Origin: an uncultured Actinomycetes bacterium
Lineage (GTDB): Bacteria; Actinomycetota; Actinomycetes; Nanopelagicales; Nanopelagicaceae
DNA: 33,055 bases
NCBI GenBank assembly: GCA_903844115.1
Contig: CAIMSI010000108.1
Coordinates: forward strand, 1 to 33,055
Reading direction: 5' to 3'
Part shown: one piece after another, positions 1 to 12,409 of the stretch
Layout: every line of letters begins with the position of its first letter
How positions within the stretch are numbered: position 1 is the first letter of the stretch
Notes under the pieces: model-generated
What the model was told of the DNA's origin: nothing
Database searches by the model: none
The model's input: only the letters and a program-made list of their open reading frames with translations
Program-made: the position numbers and the translations under genes

Positions 1-2
1 AG

Positions 3-902
3 ACCGTCGAAGCTCGCATCATTGAACTTGATAAGAACCGTAACAACGTTGTTCTTTCACGTCGCGCATATCTTGAGCAGACACAATCAGAATCTCGCAC
101 AACTTTCCTCAACCAGCTCACAAAGGGCCAGGTTCGTACCGGTGTGGTTTCATCAATTGTTAACTTTGGTGCATTCGTTGACCTCGGTGGAGTAGATGGC
201 CTTGTTCACGTTTCAGAACTTTCGTGGAAGCACATTGATCACCCAAGTGAAGTTGTCGAAGTCGGCGATGAAGTAACTGTTGAAGTTCTTGAAGTTGATT
301 TTGAGCGCGAGCGCGTCTCACTTTCTCTCAAGGCAACTCAAGAGGATCCATGGCAAGCATTTGCTCGCACACACACCATCAACCAAGTTGTTCCTGGTGA
401 AGTAACTAAGCTCGTTCCATTTGGCGCATTTATCCGCGTATTTGAAGGAATTGAAGGCCTAGTTCACATTTCAGAGTTGGCCGAGCGCCACGTTGAAATC
501 CCAGAGCAGGTAGTCCAGGTTGGCGATTCATTGTTCGTAAAGATTATTGATATCGATCTAGAACGTCGTCGCATCTCACTTTCTCTCAAGCAGGCTAACG
601 AAGGCCACGAAGTTGAGGTCGAAGCATTTGATCCATCTCAATACGGAATGCCTGCTCGTTATGATGCTGAAGGAAACTTCATTTACCCAGAAGGTTTTGA
701 CTCTGACTCACAAGAGTGGCGTCCAGGCTTTGAATCACAACGCGAAGAGTGGGAGCGTCAATACGCTGAAGCTCAATCTCGCTTCCTTGCTCACAAGAAG
801 CAGAAGAACGAGGCTCGCGTTGCAGATGAGGCTGCCGAAGCTGCGGCACCGGTTGCGCAGGTTTCGGCTACTGAGGCTTCGGCTACTGAGGCCAGCGAAT
901 AA
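3..902 (+). CDS. rpsA: 30S ribosomal protein S1, 5'-truncated by window edge
   Basis: Frame is open from position 3 (TVEARIIELDKNRNNVVLSRRAYLEQ...); repeated S1/OB domains (GAFVDLGGVDGLVHVSELSW..., GAFIRVFEGIEGLVHISELA...). The tracked ORF start at 144 is internal. Confidence 0.96.
   Translation, partial: TVEARIIELDKNRNNVVLSRRAYLEQTQSESRTTFLNQLTKGQVRTGVVSSIVNFGAFVDLGGVDGLVHVSELSWKHIDHPSEVVEVGDEVTVEVLEVDFERERVSLSLKATQEDPWQAFARTHTINQVVPGEVTKLVPFGAFIRVFEGIEGLVHISELAERHVEIPEQVVQVGDSLFVKIIDIDLERRRISLSLKQANEGHEVEVEAFDPSQYGMPARYDAEGNFIYPEGFDSDSQEWRPGFESQREEWERQYAEAQSRFLAHKKQKNEARVADEAAEAAAPVAQVSATEASATEASE
861..890 (+). repeat. 15-bp tandem duplication (gtttcggctactgag / gcttcggctactgag) in the rpsA 3' end
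   Basis: Two adjacent 15-mers differing at one base, encoding the ...SATEASATEAS... tail. Confidence 0.85.
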
Positions 903-910
903 GCAATCTA

Positions 911-934
911 TTAACCAATATATTAACCAATATA
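911..934 (+). repeat. 12-bp perfect tandem duplication attaaccaatat x2
   Basis: attaaccaatat at 911-922 and 923-934, between the rpsA stop and its terminator. Confidence 0.9.
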
Positions 935-943
935 TAGAGTTGA

Positions 944-972
944 AGGCCCTGACTTCGGTTGGGGCCTTTTTC
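944..972 (+). terminator. Rho-independent terminator of rpsA
   Basis: AAGGCCC TGAC-TTCG-GTTG GGGCCTT: stem of about 11 pairs (two G-U) capped by a C(UUCG)G tetraloop and followed by a T-tract. Confidence 0.92.
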
Positions 973-1010
973 ATGTCTCTAGAACCCCTCTGTCTCGGTA
1001 GGCTTTAACA

Positions 1011-1604
1011 ATGCTCCTCGTTGCCCTTACTGGCGGAATCGGCTCTGGCAAATCACTGGCCGGGCAATATTTTTCGGATTTAGGCGCCATTGTTGTGGAT
1101 TCCGATCAACTCTCTCGGGAGGCAATCGAACGAGGAACCCAGGGGTTTGATGAAGTACTGACTCGCTTTGGAGATTCGATTCTCACGCAAGGAGATATAG
1201 ACCGGAAGAAACTAGGCGAGATCGTTTTCAATGATTCACAAGCGCGTCTAGATTTAGAAAATATTATCCATCCACTTGTACGAGCAATGTTTGAACAGAT
1301 TGTTGATACTGCCGATGCTAGTGACATAGTTATTAACCAAATTCCCCTTCTTGTCGAAACTGATGGCGCTGATCGATTTGACCGTGTAATAAATGTTCTA
1401 TCAAATTTGGAAAATCGAATTGCAAGGCTTCAAAAGCGTGGCTTACCAAATCATGAAATAACAAAGAGAATTGACGCTCAAGTTTCAGATGAAGAGCGTG
1501 TAGAGATTGCTGATTATGTGATTGAAAATAATGGAACAGAAGATGATTTATTGCGTGAAGTTGAGCTCACCTACGAGGATCTTAAGCGGGAAAATCACGA
1601 ATGA
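1011..1604 (+). CDS. coaE: Dephospho-CoA kinase
   Basis: N-terminal P-loop [30 protein letters not shown]; length 197 aa; precedes uvrB as in many actinobacteria. Confidence 0.95.
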   Translation: MLLVALTGGIGSGKSLAGQYFSDLGAIVVDSDQLSREAIERGTQGFDEVLTRFGDSILTQGDIDRKKLGEIVFNDSQARLDLENIIHPLVRAMFEQIVDTADASDIVINQIPLLVETDGADRFDRVINVLSNLENRIARLQKRGLPNHEITKRIDAQVSDEERVEIADYVIENNGTEDDLLREVELTYEDLKRENHE

Positions 1605-3670
1605 GGCCAATTTCAGATTTACAACGATCGGTCAATCCATTCCAGGTAATCAGCGATTACATCCCATCTGGCGACCAGCCAGCGGCGATTGCCGACCTGG
1701 CTCGCCGGATACAAGACGGAGAAAAAGATGTCGTTTTGCTAGGAGCAACTGGAACTGGAAAGTCGGCTACGACTGCTTGGCTAATTGAGAAGCTTCAACG
1801 CCCAACTTTGGTGATGGCTCCGAATAAAACATTGGCAGCCCAACTAGCAAATGAATTTCGTGAATTGATGCCGAATAACGCCGTTGAGTATTTTGTTTCC
1901 TACTATGACTATTACCAACCCGAAGCCTATGTGCCTCAAAGTGATACCTTCATTGAAAAGGACTCATCGGTCAATGATGAAGTCGAACGCTTGCGCCATT
2001 CGGCTACTAACTCTTTGCTTACTCGGCGAGATGTAATTGTTGTTGCGACTGTCTCTTGTATCTACGGGTTGGGTACGCCGCAGGAGTATGTCGATCGCAT
2101 GGTGAGACTTCGCGTAGGTGACTCAATCGAACGTAATTCACTGTTGCGTAAGTTCGTTGACATTCAATACAAGCGAAACGATATGGCTTTTGAGCGCGGA
2201 ACTTTCAGAGTTCGTGGAGACACCATAGAAATTATTCCTATGTATGAAGAATTGGCACTGCGAATAGAAATGTTCGGGGATGAGATTGAACGCATAACAA
2301 CTCTGCATCCGCTTACCGGGGAAATAATTCGAGACGAAACTGAAATGTTTGTCTTTCCAGCCAGCCATTATGCGGCAGGACCGGAAACCATGAAACGCGC
2401 AATGGGTGGAATTGAAGCAGAAATGGAAGAGCGCGTGAAGCTCTTTGAAAAGCAGGGAAAACTACTAGAAGCCCAACGCCTACGTATGCGAACAACCTTC
2501 GACTTGGAAATGATTCAACAACTAGGATTTTGCTCAGGAATTGAAAATTATTCTCGCCATATAGATGATCGCGATCCCGGGTCACCACCAAATTGCTTGC
2601 TGGATTATTTCCCTGAGGATCTTCTTGTTGTTATTGATGAATCCCACGTCACAGTTCCGCAAATAGGAGCAATGCACGAAGGAGACGCTGCTCGTAAGCG
2701 CACACTTGTTGAGCATGGGTTCCGTCTACCAAGTGCCATGGATAATCGGCCACTTCGTTTTGATGAGTTTGAAGCCCGAAAAGGACAAACCGTTTACCTT
2801 TCTGCCACGCCTGGGAAATACGAGATGGCAAAGGTGAATGGTGATGTTGTCGAACAGGTTATTCGTCCCACTGGGTTGGTGGATCCTCAGATTATTGTGA
2901 AGCCAATCAAAGGTCAGATTGATGACTTAGTAGAACAAATTCGAATTCGTGCAGCGAAGAATGAAAGAGTACTCGTCACAACTTTGACAAAGAAGATGTC
3001 AGAGGATTTGACTGAGTATCTTGTTGGGTTAGGGGTGAAAGTTCAGTACCTCCATTCTGAAGTGGATACTTTGCGAAGAGTCGAACTTTTGCGCGAACTA
3101 CGAATGGGCGAATTTGATGTACTGATCGGAATCAACCTGCTTCGTGAGGGCTTGGATCTTCCAGAAGTTTCTCTCGTAGCGATCTTGGATGCTGATAAAC
3201 AAGGCTTCCTACGTTCTGCCACATCACTCATCCAAACCATTGGCCGAGCCGCTCGAAATGTCTCCGGTGAAGTTCACATGTACGCCGACCAGATGACGGC
3301 AGCAATGCAAACGGCAATCGATGAGACAAATCGGCGCCGTGAAAAACAGGTGGCATATAACCTTGCAAATGGAATTGACCCAACTCCATTGCGAAAGAAG
3401 ATTGCAGACATAACAGATTTGATTGCAAAGGAAATTGAAGATACTGAAGAGACGCTCCCATGGGGAAAGAAGGGGGCACTTTCTCCCGGTCTGACTCCTA
3501 AAGATGCTGCTGGAATGCCTCGAGCTGACCTGCGTGCCCTCATCGAATCATTAACAGATCAAATGAAAAATGCTGCAGGTGAATTGCAGTTTGAAGTGGC
3601 GGCTAAACTCAGAGATGAGATTCGGATCCTGAAAAAGGAACTGCGGAGCATGGAAGAGGCTGGGGTATGA
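1601..3670 (+). CDS. uvrB: UvrABC system protein B
   Basis: [57 protein letters not shown] domain at C-terminus. ATGA overlap with coaE. Confidence 0.98.
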   Translation: MRPISDLQRSVNPFQVISDYIPSGDQPAAIADLARRIQDGEKDVVLLGATGTGKSATTAWLIEKLQRPTLVMAPNKTLAAQLANEFRELMPNNAVEYFVSYYDYYQPEAYVPQSDTFIEKDSSVNDEVERLRHSATNSLLTRRDVIVVATVSCIYGLGTPQEYVDRMVRLRVGDSIERNSLLRKFVDIQYKRNDMAFERGTFRVRGDTIEIIPMYEELALRIEMFGDEIERITTLHPLTGEIIRDETEMFVFPASHYAAGPETMKRAMGGIEAEMEERVKLFEKQGKLLEAQRLRMRTTFDLEMIQQLGFCSGIENYSRHIDDRDPGSPPNCLLDYFPEDLLVVIDESHVTVPQIGAMHEGDAARKRTLVEHGFRLPSAMDNRPLRFDEFEARKGQTVYLSATPGKYEMAKVNGDVVEQVIRPTGLVDPQIIVKPIKGQIDDLVEQIRIRAAKNERVLVTTLTKKMSEDLTEYLVGLGVKVQYLHSEVDTLRRVELLRELRMGEFDVLIGINLLREGLDLPEVSLVAILDADKQGFLRSATSLIQTIGRAARNVSGEVHMYADQMTAAMQTAIDETNRRREKQVAYNLANGIDPTPLRKKIADITDLIAKEIEDTEETLPWGKKGALSPGLTPKDAAGMPRADLRALIESLTDQMKNAAGELQFEVAAKLRDEIRILKKELRSMEEAGV

Positions 3671-6507
3671 GTGTAGATAGGCTAATAGTGCGGGGTGCTC
3701 GCGAGCACAATCTCAAAAATGTTTCTATCGATTTACCGCGCAACGCCCTCATTGTTTTTACCGGACTTTCTGGCTCTGGCAAATCTTCCCTTGCCTTCGA
3801 CACAATTTTTGCTGAAGGACAACGTCGCTATGTTGAATCACTTTCGGCCTACGCGCGGCAATTTCTTGGCCAAATGGATAAACCCGATGTTGACTTCATA
3901 GAAGGACTTTCACCCGCTGTTTCTATCGACCAAAAATCTACAAATCGCAATCCGCGCTCAACAGTGGGAACGATTACTGAGGTTTATGACTACCTCAGAC
4001 TTCTGTATGCGCGTGCTGGAAGGCCTCATTGCCCAAGTTGTGGCAAAGCAATCGCCAAACAAACACCGCAAAATATTGTGGATCAAATTCTTGCCCTTGA
4101 AGAGGGAGTGAAATTTCAGGTATTAGCCCCGGTTGTACGAGCTCGCAAAGGTGAGTTTTTGGATCTGTTCCGCGAATTCACAACCCAGGGATTTTCGCGC
4201 GCACGAGTTGACGGGGTTGTTTATCCACTTGCAGAGATTCCAAAGTTAAAGAAACAGGATAAACACACTATTGAAGTTGTTGTTGATCGCTTGGCAGTGA
4301 AGCCCGATGCAAAAACAAGACTGACTGATTCGATTGAAACGGCGTTAAAGCTAGCTAATGGCTTAGTAATTCTAGATTTCGTTGATTTGGATCCCAAGAG
4401 TCCGGATAAAGAAAAAGTCTTTTCAGAACATATGGCATGCCATGATTGCGAACTCTCATTCGAAGAGATGGAACCGCGATCATTTTCATTCAATTCACCA
4501 TTTGGAGCATGCCCTGAATGCACCGGTATCGGTACAAAGCTTGAAGTAGATCAAGAACTCATCATTCCCGATGATTCCATCTCCATTTATGAAGGCGCCA
4601 TTGCTCCATGGTCTGGCGGACAGTCCTCGGATTATTTCGAACGTCTGCTAGAGGCTTTAGCTAAGGACATCACTTTCTCACTCGATGTTCCTTGGAAGAA
4701 GATTTCGGTGAAGGCACGTGAAGCAATTTTGCATGGCTACGAATATGAAATCAAGATGAAGTACAAAGGCCGATATGGAACTAAGAATTACACAACGGGA
4801 TTTGAAGGAGTAATTCCTTTCATCCATCGCCGCCATTCAGAAACAGATAGCGATTACAGCCGTGAAAAATACGAGGCTTACATGCGCGAAACTCCTTGTC
4901 CGGCTTGTAAGGGCGCACGACTAAAACCCGAAGTCCTAGCGGTCACTCTCGGTGGAAAAAGCATTGCTCAAGTTTGCGAACTCTCAATTGGTGAATGCGC
5001 TGAGTTCCTCAAGAAGATTTCGCTCAATGCCAGAGAAAAGAAAATTGCAGAACGAGTCCTCAAGGAAGTTCATGCGCGTCTAGGTTTTCTGCTCGACGTT
5101 GGACTTGACTACCTCTCTCTTGAGAGAGGTGCAGTTACTCTTTCAGGCGGGGAAGCACAGCGAATTCGCTTAGCAACGCAAATTGGTTCTGGTCTTGTCG
5201 GAGTTCTTTACGTTTTGGATGAACCTAGTATCGGTTTGCACCAAAGAGATAATCGACGATTGATTGACACACTTACCCGGCTGCGCGACCTTGGAAATAC
5301 TTTAATTGTCGTTGAACACGATGAAGACACAATTCGAACTGCTGATTGGATTGTGGATATTGGACCGGGAGCAGGGGAGCACGGTGGCAAGGTCGTTTCT
5401 TCCGGCGACTATGAATCTTTGATTTCCGCGCCGGATTCGATTACTGGCGCATACCTTGCTGGTCGCATGAAGATTGAAATCCCAGAAGCCAGGCGCCCTC
5501 AGGAAAAGGGACGCGAAGTAACAGTTAAAGATGCTAAAGAAAATAATTTACAGAATATCTCGGTTACTTTTCCACTTGGAAATTTTGTAGCAGTAACTGG
5601 CGTAAGCGGCTCTGGCAAGTCAACTCTTGTCAACGACATTCTCTATTCAGTTCTAGCAAACAAACTTAACGGGGCCCGCATCGTTCCCGGGCGCCATCGT
5701 TCGATCAGCGGACTTGAGAACCTGGATAAAGTTGTTCATGTTGATCAATCGCCGATTGGTCGTACGCCACGTTCTAATCCGGCAACATACACTGGAGTAT
5801 TCGACAAGATCCGAGCACTCTTTGCCGAAACCGCTGAAGCAAAAATTCGCGGCTATCAACAGGGACGTTTTTCTTTCAATGTGAAGGGTGGTCGCTGCGA
5901 AAACTGTGCAGGTGACGGAACCATAACGATTGAGATGAATTTCCTGCCTGACGTTTATGTTCCATGCGAAGTGTGTCATGGCGCAAGATATAACCGCGAG
6001 ACCCTTGAAGTGCATTACAAGAGTAAAACCATTGCACAAGTACTAGATATGCCAATCGAAGAAGCGAGTGGTTTCTTCGAGTCAGTTCCGGCGATCGCTC
6101 GCTATTTGAAGACGCTCAATGACGTGGGACTTGGTTATGTTCGTTTAGGTCAATCCGCCCCAACTTTGTCTGGTGGTGAAGCGCAACGAGTCAAACTTGC
6201 TACCGAGCTTCAACGCCGCTCGACTGGCCGAACGATCTATGTGCTAGATGAACCTACTACGGGTCTTCACTTTGAGGATGTGCGCAAGCTACTCATAGTT
6301 TTGAATCGTTTAGTGGACTCCGGTAATACCGTTATTGTCATTGAACATAATTTGGATGTCATCAAATGCGCAGACTGGGTTATTGATATGGGACCTGAGG
6401 GAGGATCCGGCGGAGGATTGGTGATTGCTGAAGGAACTCCCGAGCAGATTGCAAAGAATAAGGCTAGCTATACCGGCCAATATCTTGCGCCGATGCTAAA
6501 GAAATAA
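3667..6507 (+). CDS. uvrA: UvrABC system protein A
   Basis: [25 protein letters not shown], two ABC signatures ([24 protein letters not shown]), zinc-binding CPxC motifs. ATGA overlap with uvrB. Confidence 0.98.
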   Translation: MSVDRLIVRGAREHNLKNVSIDLPRNALIVFTGLSGSGKSSLAFDTIFAEGQRRYVESLSAYARQFLGQMDKPDVDFIEGLSPAVSIDQKSTNRNPRSTVGTITEVYDYLRLLYARAGRPHCPSCGKAIAKQTPQNIVDQILALEEGVKFQVLAPVVRARKGEFLDLFREFTTQGFSRARVDGVVYPLAEIPKLKKQDKHTIEVVVDRLAVKPDAKTRLTDSIETALKLANGLVILDFVDLDPKSPDKEKVFSEHMACHDCELSFEEMEPRSFSFNSPFGACPECTGIGTKLEVDQELIIPDDSISIYEGAIAPWSGGQSSDYFERLLEALAKDITFSLDVPWKKISVKAREAILHGYEYEIKMKYKGRYGTKNYTTGFEGVIPFIHRRHSETDSDYSREKYEAYMRETPCPACKGARLKPEVLAVTLGGKSIAQVCELSIGECAEFLKKISLNAREKKIAERVLKEVHARLGFLLDVGLDYLSLERGAVTLSGGEAQRIRLATQIGSGLVGVLYVLDEPSIGLHQRDNRRLIDTLTRLRDLGNTLIVVEHDEDTIRTADWIVDIGPGAGEHGGKVVSSGDYESLISAPDSITGAYLAGRMKIEIPEARRPQEKGREVTVKDAKENNLQNISVTFPLGNFVAVTGVSGSGKSTLVNDILYSVLANKLNGARIVPGRHRSISGLENLDKVVHVDQSPIGRTPRSNPATYTGVFDKIRALFAETAEAKIRGYQQGRFSFNVKGGRCENCAGDGTITIEMNFLPDVYVPCEVCHGARYNRETLEVHYKSKTIAQVLDMPIEEASGFFESVPAIARYLKTLNDVGLGYVRLGQSAPTLSGGEAQRVKLATELQRRSTGRTIYVLDEPTTGLHFEDVRKLLIVLNRLVDSGNTVIVIEHNLDVIKCADWVIDMGPEGGSGGGLVIAEGTPEQIAKNKASYTGQYLAPMLKK

Positions 6508-6514
6508 TATTGAT

Positions 6515-8419
6515 ATGAGTGATCCTCAAGACTATCGACCACAGTCAATCCCAACTGACCCAGGTGTGTACAGATTTTTTGATGCTCATAACAAGGTGAT
6601 TTATGTTGGAAAAGCAAAAAACTTAAAGAATCGATTAAATAGTTATTTCGGGTCAAATCTTGCGGCAAAAACTTATCGTATGGTGCATACGGCTGTTCGG
6701 GTCGACTGGACGGTTGTAAATACAGAAGTGGAAGCACTTCAACTCGAATACACATGGATCAAGTCTGAAAATCCAGAATTCAATATCCAATTTCGGGATG
6801 ATAAGTCATATCCGTACGTCGCGATTAGCCTCAATGAAGAATTTCCGAAAATGTACATCTCTCGCCAACGAAAAATCAAAGGTGTTAAATATTTTGGCCC
6901 ATTTGCTCACACATGGGCGCTACGTAGCACTTTTGATACTTTACTGAAGATTTATCCCATCCGGACTTGTAGCAATTCAAACTTTGAACGCGCTGTTAAG
7001 TCGAAAAGGCAATGCCTTTTAGGTGACATTGGTAAATGTAGCGCCCCATGCGTTGAGTGGATTTCCAAGGAAGATCATCAAAAAATGGCGGCAGACCTAT
7101 CTGATTTTTTTAATTCAGATGCAGCTGATTTGGAAACTCATATTGAAAAAGAAATGGCAGAAGCTTCAGAACGTCAAGAATTTGAGCGTGCTGCAAAACT
7201 TCGCGATCAGCTTCTGGCGATTCGTAAATCAAGTGAAACAACGAATGCGGCACACTCTGAAAATATTTCAGCAGATATTATTGCGATACATGAAGAAGTC
7301 ACCCATGCGGCGGCGACTCTGTTCTCAGTGCGTTTTGGAAGGATTGTCGCCTCACGATCCTGGATAATCGATTTAGCAAATGTCCTGGAGGATGAAGAAC
7401 TCATAGGGGCCACGCTCTCCAAGATATATGCCGATCAACTCCCAACAGCAGAAATCCTCGTGGACCGCGAGTTGTCTAACCCTGCGGAATATGAAATGTG
7501 GCTGGGAGAATTGGCTGAAAGGAAAATTAAGATCTCGATGCCTCAACGAGGCGATAAATTTGAATTAATTCAAACAGTGAAGCGCAATGCCAATCAAGCA
7601 CTGATTCAATATTTATCCAAACGTTCCAGTGATGCGGTAGTTTCCGGAAAGGCGTTGGAGGAGATTGCCGAAGCCCTTGAGCTTGCCGAACTCCCGCTTC
7701 GCATTGAATGCTTTGATATCTCAAATATTCAAGGTAAACATATGGTTGCTTCCATGGTGGTTTTTGAAGATGGGCGAGCAAAGAAGAGTGACTATCGACG
7801 ATTCGCTATTGATGACACAGAAGAATTCGATGATACGAGAGCGATGCATCACATCATCACTCGTAGAATGAAACGGTATCTTGCGGAGAAGGATATTGAC
7901 CTTGATGAGCTAAAAATGGAAGGGGGAGCGCGGCCAAAGTTTGCTTATCCTCCACATCTTATTGTTGTTGATGGAGGACAGCCACAAGTTGCAGCTGCTT
8001 CCAGGGCTCTTGCCGAACTTGGAATTACTGATGTTGCGTTATGTGGCTTAGCCAAGAGATTGGAAGAAGTTTGGGTTCCAGATTCACCAAACCCAATTAT
8101 TTTTCCAAGGCACAGTGAGGGACTTTATCTGCTGCAACGCCTGCGCGATGAAGCGCATAGGTTTGCCATTACATTCCATCGAAGCAAGCGATCCAAGGTC
8201 ATGCTCGAATCACTTTTCGATGAGATTCCCAACCTTGGTGAAGTTCGCAGTCGCGCGCTCTTGGAAAGATTCGGTTCAGTTGCTGCCCTGAAGAAAGCTG
8301 CATTAACTGATATTGCCGCGGTAGCGGGAATTGGGGAAAAGATAGCCCTGCTCGTTTTCGAGCATGTCCAAGACGCGGAGCCATCTGTTGATATTTCTAC
8401 GGGTGAATTTCTCTCCTGA
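6515..8419 (+). CDS. uvrC: UvrABC system protein C
   Basis: GIY-YIG domain (PGVYRFFDAHNKVIYVGKAKNLKNRLNSYF), UVR motif, RNase H-like region (IECFDISNIQGKHMVASMVVFEDG), C-terminal HhH. Confidence 0.97.
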   Translation: MSDPQDYRPQSIPTDPGVYRFFDAHNKVIYVGKAKNLKNRLNSYFGSNLAAKTYRMVHTAVRVDWTVVNTEVEALQLEYTWIKSENPEFNIQFRDDKSYPYVAISLNEEFPKMYISRQRKIKGVKYFGPFAHTWALRSTFDTLLKIYPIRTCSNSNFERAVKSKRQCLLGDIGKCSAPCVEWISKEDHQKMAADLSDFFNSDAADLETHIEKEMAEASERQEFERAAKLRDQLLAIRKSSETTNAAHSENISADIIAIHEEVTHAAATLFSVRFGRIVASRSWIIDLANVLEDEELIGATLSKIYADQLPTAEILVDRELSNPAEYEMWLGELAERKIKISMPQRGDKFELIQTVKRNANQALIQYLSKRSSDAVVSGKALEEIAEALELAELPLRIECFDISNIQGKHMVASMVVFEDGRAKKSDYRRFAIDDTEEFDDTRAMHHIITRRMKRYLAEKDIDLDELKMEGGARPKFAYPPHLIVVDGGQPQVAAASRALAELGITDVALCGLAKRLEEVWVPDSPNPIIFPRHSEGLYLLQRLRDEAHRFAITFHRSKRSKVMLESLFDEIPNLGEVRSRALLERFGSVAALKKAALTDIAAVAGIGEKIALLVFEHVQDAEPSVDISTGEFLS

Positions 8420-8455
8420 TTGTTGCTGCCTGGGTCAGTAGGGCATGATTACGAC

Positions 8456-9328
8456 ATGGCAAGTGAAGTCGTAGTAGTAACTGGTATGAGTGGGGCGGGT
8501 CGCTCAACTATCGCTCACGCTATGGAAGACCTTGGTTGGTATGTGGTCGATAATCTGCCACCGGCGTTGCTAGCAAATTTATGTGACATGGCTGCAACAA
8601 CAGTCACAAATATCGCCGTAGTGATCGACGTCAGAGGCCGTCAATTTTTCGATGACTTAAACGTTGCACTTTCCGAAATAGGGGACCGTGGAATCGCACG
8701 TCGAATTCTTTTCGTGGATGCAGCGGACGAAGTTTTGATTCGTAGATTTGAATCCACACGCCGCCCACACCCACTTCAGGGTGGAGATCGAATTGTCGAT
8801 GGAATTGCAAAAGAACGAGATCGCTTACGTGAAGTACGATCTATCGCCGATATCGTCATAGATTCATCTGCGCTCAATATTCATCAGCTTGAAAGCAAAA
8901 TTGAGGAGTTATTCCACGCCGAGGGAAGCGCGGATTTGCGAGTGAATGTTCTCTCTTTCGGATACAAGTATGGAATTCCTGTGGATGCTGATCTGGTGAT
9001 GGATTGCCGCTTCATCCCTAATCCCCATTGGATCCCGCAGTTGCGCCCTATGAATGGACTTGACGCGCCAGTGAGTGAAAACGTATTGCAGTCAAAGAAT
9101 GTGCAAGAGTTTTTAACTCGTTACGAAGCACTATTTGAAACTATGGCTGATGGATTCTTCTCTGAAGGTCGCAAATACCTCACCTTGGCAGTTGGTTGCA
9201 CAGGAGGCAAACACCGCAGTGTTGCTATTGCGGAGGAGCTCGTCAGACGCCTGAATGCTAAGAAGATTGATTCAAAACACACTTTGTCAGCGGCGTCGAT
9301 ACATAGAGATCTCGGGCGAGAATTGTGA
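8456..9328 (+). CDS. rapZ: RapZ-family nucleotide-binding protein (RNase adapter/YvcJ-like)
   Basis: VVVTGMSGAGRST, DLGWYVVDNLPPALL, RRPHPLQ, SFGYKYGIP, VGCTGGKHRSV. Start placed at the internal ATG (8456) rather than the TTG at 8420 used by the ORF track. Confidence 0.92.
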   Translation: MASEVVVVTGMSGAGRSTIAHAMEDLGWYVVDNLPPALLANLCDMAATTVTNIAVVIDVRGRQFFDDLNVALSEIGDRGIARRILFVDAADEVLIRRFESTRRPHPLQGGDRIVDGIAKERDRLREVRSIADIVIDSSALNIHQLESKIEELFHAEGSADLRVNVLSFGYKYGIPVDADLVMDCRFIPNPHWIPQLRPMNGLDAPVSENVLQSKNVQEFLTRYEALFETMADGFFSEGRKYLTLAVGCTGGKHRSVAIAEELVRRLNAKKIDSKHTLSAASIHRDLGREL

Positions 9329-10257
9329 GCATCAATCCCAAGGTTGTTTGCTTGGGGGGTGGGCATGGCTTAGCAGCAACTCTCACGGCAGCTCGTTCAC
9401 TTACATCAGATATAACTGCGATCGTTACGGTTGCAGATAACGGTGGATCTAGTGGCCGACTGCGAGAAGAATTTAACTTTTTGCCGCCAGGGGACCTAAG
9501 AATGGCGTTGGCTGCCCTCTGCTCGGCTGATGAGTGGGGTCGGGGTTGGGCGCAAATTTTGCAATATCGATTTACAAGCGATGGTGAAATGAATGGCCAC
9601 GCACTTGGAAACCTACTCTTAACGGCTCTATGGGATCGTGATGGTGATCCAGTTGCTGGAATTGCTCGCGTCGGAGAGCTATTAAAAATAGTTGGACGAG
9701 TGCTACCTATGGCCGTTGAACCCCTTGATATTGAAGCAACATTCAATACTGCGTCGGGAAAAAGAATTGTACGAGGGCAGATTCAGGTGGCAACAGCCAA
9801 GGGTCACATCGAAAGTTTGCGGCTGATTCCAGAATCTCCTCAGGCAACGCCCCAAGCTCTCGAGGCTATAGCGCAGGCACAATGGTTAACTTTTGGCCCT
9901 GGCTCATGGTTTAGCAGCGTTATGCCTCATTTTTTATTGAAGGAACAATTAGAAGCAATTGAGAAATCTTCTGCGAAAAAAATCGTAGTTTTCAATCTGC
10001 CAGAGCCTTCTAGCGAGCGCGAATTTGCGGGAGTGAGTGCCGAAGAACATCTTGAGTTAATACTTTCCCATCTTCCGCAATTTCATCTCGACTATGCAAT
10101 TGCCGATCCTTCATCCTTGGGCGCGAATAGCAGGCTTCAACGTGTGGTTGAGGGTTGTGGTGGGGAATTAGTGATTGCCGAAGTGGCGAGATTTCCAGGT
10201 TCTTTCCATCATTCTCCAGAAAAATTGACATCGGCTTTCAGCCACATTTTCAGCTGA
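9325..10257 (+). CDS. yvcK: Gluconeogenesis factor YvcK/CofD-like protein
   Basis: [56 protein letters not shown] start overlaps the rapZ stop. Confidence 0.93.
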   Translation: MSINPKVVCLGGGHGLAATLTAARSLTSDITAIVTVADNGGSSGRLREEFNFLPPGDLRMALAALCSADEWGRGWAQILQYRFTSDGEMNGHALGNLLLTALWDRDGDPVAGIARVGELLKIVGRVLPMAVEPLDIEATFNTASGKRIVRGQIQVATAKGHIESLRLIPESPQATPQALEAIAQAQWLTFGPGSWFSSVMPHFLLKEQLEAIEKSSAKKIVVFNLPEPSSEREFAGVSAEEHLELILSHLPQFHLDYAIADPSSLGANSRLQRVVEGCGGELVIAEVARFPGSFHHSPEKLTSAFSHIFS

Positions 10258-10276
10258 TGTTTGCTTAGATACTCGC

Positions 10277-11257
10277 ATGGCAATGACAGCATCAGTGAAA
10301 GACGAACTTAGTCGTCTAGCAATTACTAAACCATGCTGTCGCAAAGCTGAAGTTTCTGCGCTTTTGCGATTTGCAGGTGGGCTTCACTTATCTGCTGGAA
10401 AAATATTGATTGAGGCAGAACTTGATACGGCACAATCAGCACGGCGGTTGCGTAAAGATATCGCAGAAATTTTTGGGCATGAGAGCGAACTTGCCGTTCT
10501 TTCACCCAGCGGTTTGCGAAAGGGCAGTCGCTACGTTGTTCGCATAACAAGTGACAGCGAAGCACTGGCGCGCCAAACCGGTCTCATTGATGCTAACAAC
10601 CGACCAATTCGCGGATTGCCGCCACAAGTTGTATCTGCAGGTCTTTGTGATGCTGAAGCTGCTTGGCGCGGGGCGTTTCTTGCCCATGGATCATTGACAG
10701 AGCCGGGTCGATCTTCGGCGCTAGAAATTACTTGTCCTGGACCCGAAGCAGCACTTGCACTCGTCGGCGCCGCACGAAGATTAGGTATCACTGCAAAGGC
10801 ACGCGAAGTGCGTGCAGTTGATCGCGTTGTTATTCGAGACGGAGATGCAATTGGCGCTCTTCTTACTCGACTGGGAGCACATGAAAGTGTCCTGGCTTGG
10901 GAAGAGCGACGTATGCGCCGGGAAGTTCGTGCGACTGCAAATCGTCTTGCGAATTTTGATGATGCAAATCTTCGTAGGTCTGCACGCGCAGCTGTAGCGG
11001 CATCTGCTCGTGTTGCTCGAGCTATGGAAATTCTTGGCGAGGAAATCCCTGAACATCTTAAAGAAGCCGGTGAATTGCGCATTACCCATGGTCAGGCGAG
11101 TTTGGAAGAGCTCGGATCTCTAGCGTCACCGCCGATGACAAAAGATGCCATTGCGGGCCGAATCCGTCGATTACTGGCGATGGCCGATAAGCGTGCTCAT
11201 GAACTTGGAATTCCCGATACTGAAGCAGGCCTGAGTCCAGACTTGCTTGCTGATTAA
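10277..11257 (+). CDS. whiA: DNA-binding protein WhiA
   Basis: [33 protein letters not shown]-terminal HTH; rapZ-yvcK-whiA synteny. Confidence 0.95.
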   Translation: MAMTASVKDELSRLAITKPCCRKAEVSALLRFAGGLHLSAGKILIEAELDTAQSARRLRKDIAEIFGHESELAVLSPSGLRKGSRYVVRITSDSEALARQTGLIDANNRPIRGLPPQVVSAGLCDAEAAWRGAFLAHGSLTEPGRSSALEITCPGPEAALALVGAARRLGITAKAREVRAVDRVVIRDGDAIGALLTRLGAHESVLAWEERRMRREVRATANRLANFDDANLRRSARAAVAASARVARAMEILGEEIPEHLKEAGELRITHGQASLEELGSLASPPMTKDAIAGRIRRLLAMADKRAHELGIPDTEAGLSPDLLAD

Positions 11258-11300
11258 CCTATCGGCGGCTGATAAGGTTGGCTTGTACACAATGTTGTGG

Positions 11301-11337
11301 TTCGCCCTTCCCAATCTGACCCCTCTGGTCAGGCGAA
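11301..11337 (+). other. Nested inverted repeat in the gap 5' leader
   Basis: CTGACC-cctct-GGTCAG (11316-11332) enclosed by TTCGC (11301-11305) / GCGAA (11333-11337). Confidence 0.6.
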
Positions 11338-11363
11338 GAGGCCGTTTTCTGAAGAATTCCTAG

Positions 11364-12380
<1,017 letters not shown>

Positions 12381-12409
12381 AAGTTTTCACTGCATCGGAA
12401 TCTGAACAC

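Noticed and set aside
613-1008. 131-aa ORF overlapping the rpsA 3' end
   Set aside because: Out-of-frame with rpsA, runs through the terminator, Leu/Arg-rich nonsense.
8456-8560. Walker A Lys-to-Arg change in RapZ (GMSGAGRST)
   Set aside because: As far as I recall, GAGRST is the usual form in actinobacterial RapZ homologues, so not unusual.
10531-11082. 183-aa minus-strand ORF opposite whiA, and similar long antisense ORFs (9258-9746 -, 24556-25020 -, 15699-16199 +)
   Set aside because: Low-complexity Arg/Ser-rich translations lying entirely within well-identified genes on the other strand; typical codon-bias shadow ORFs.
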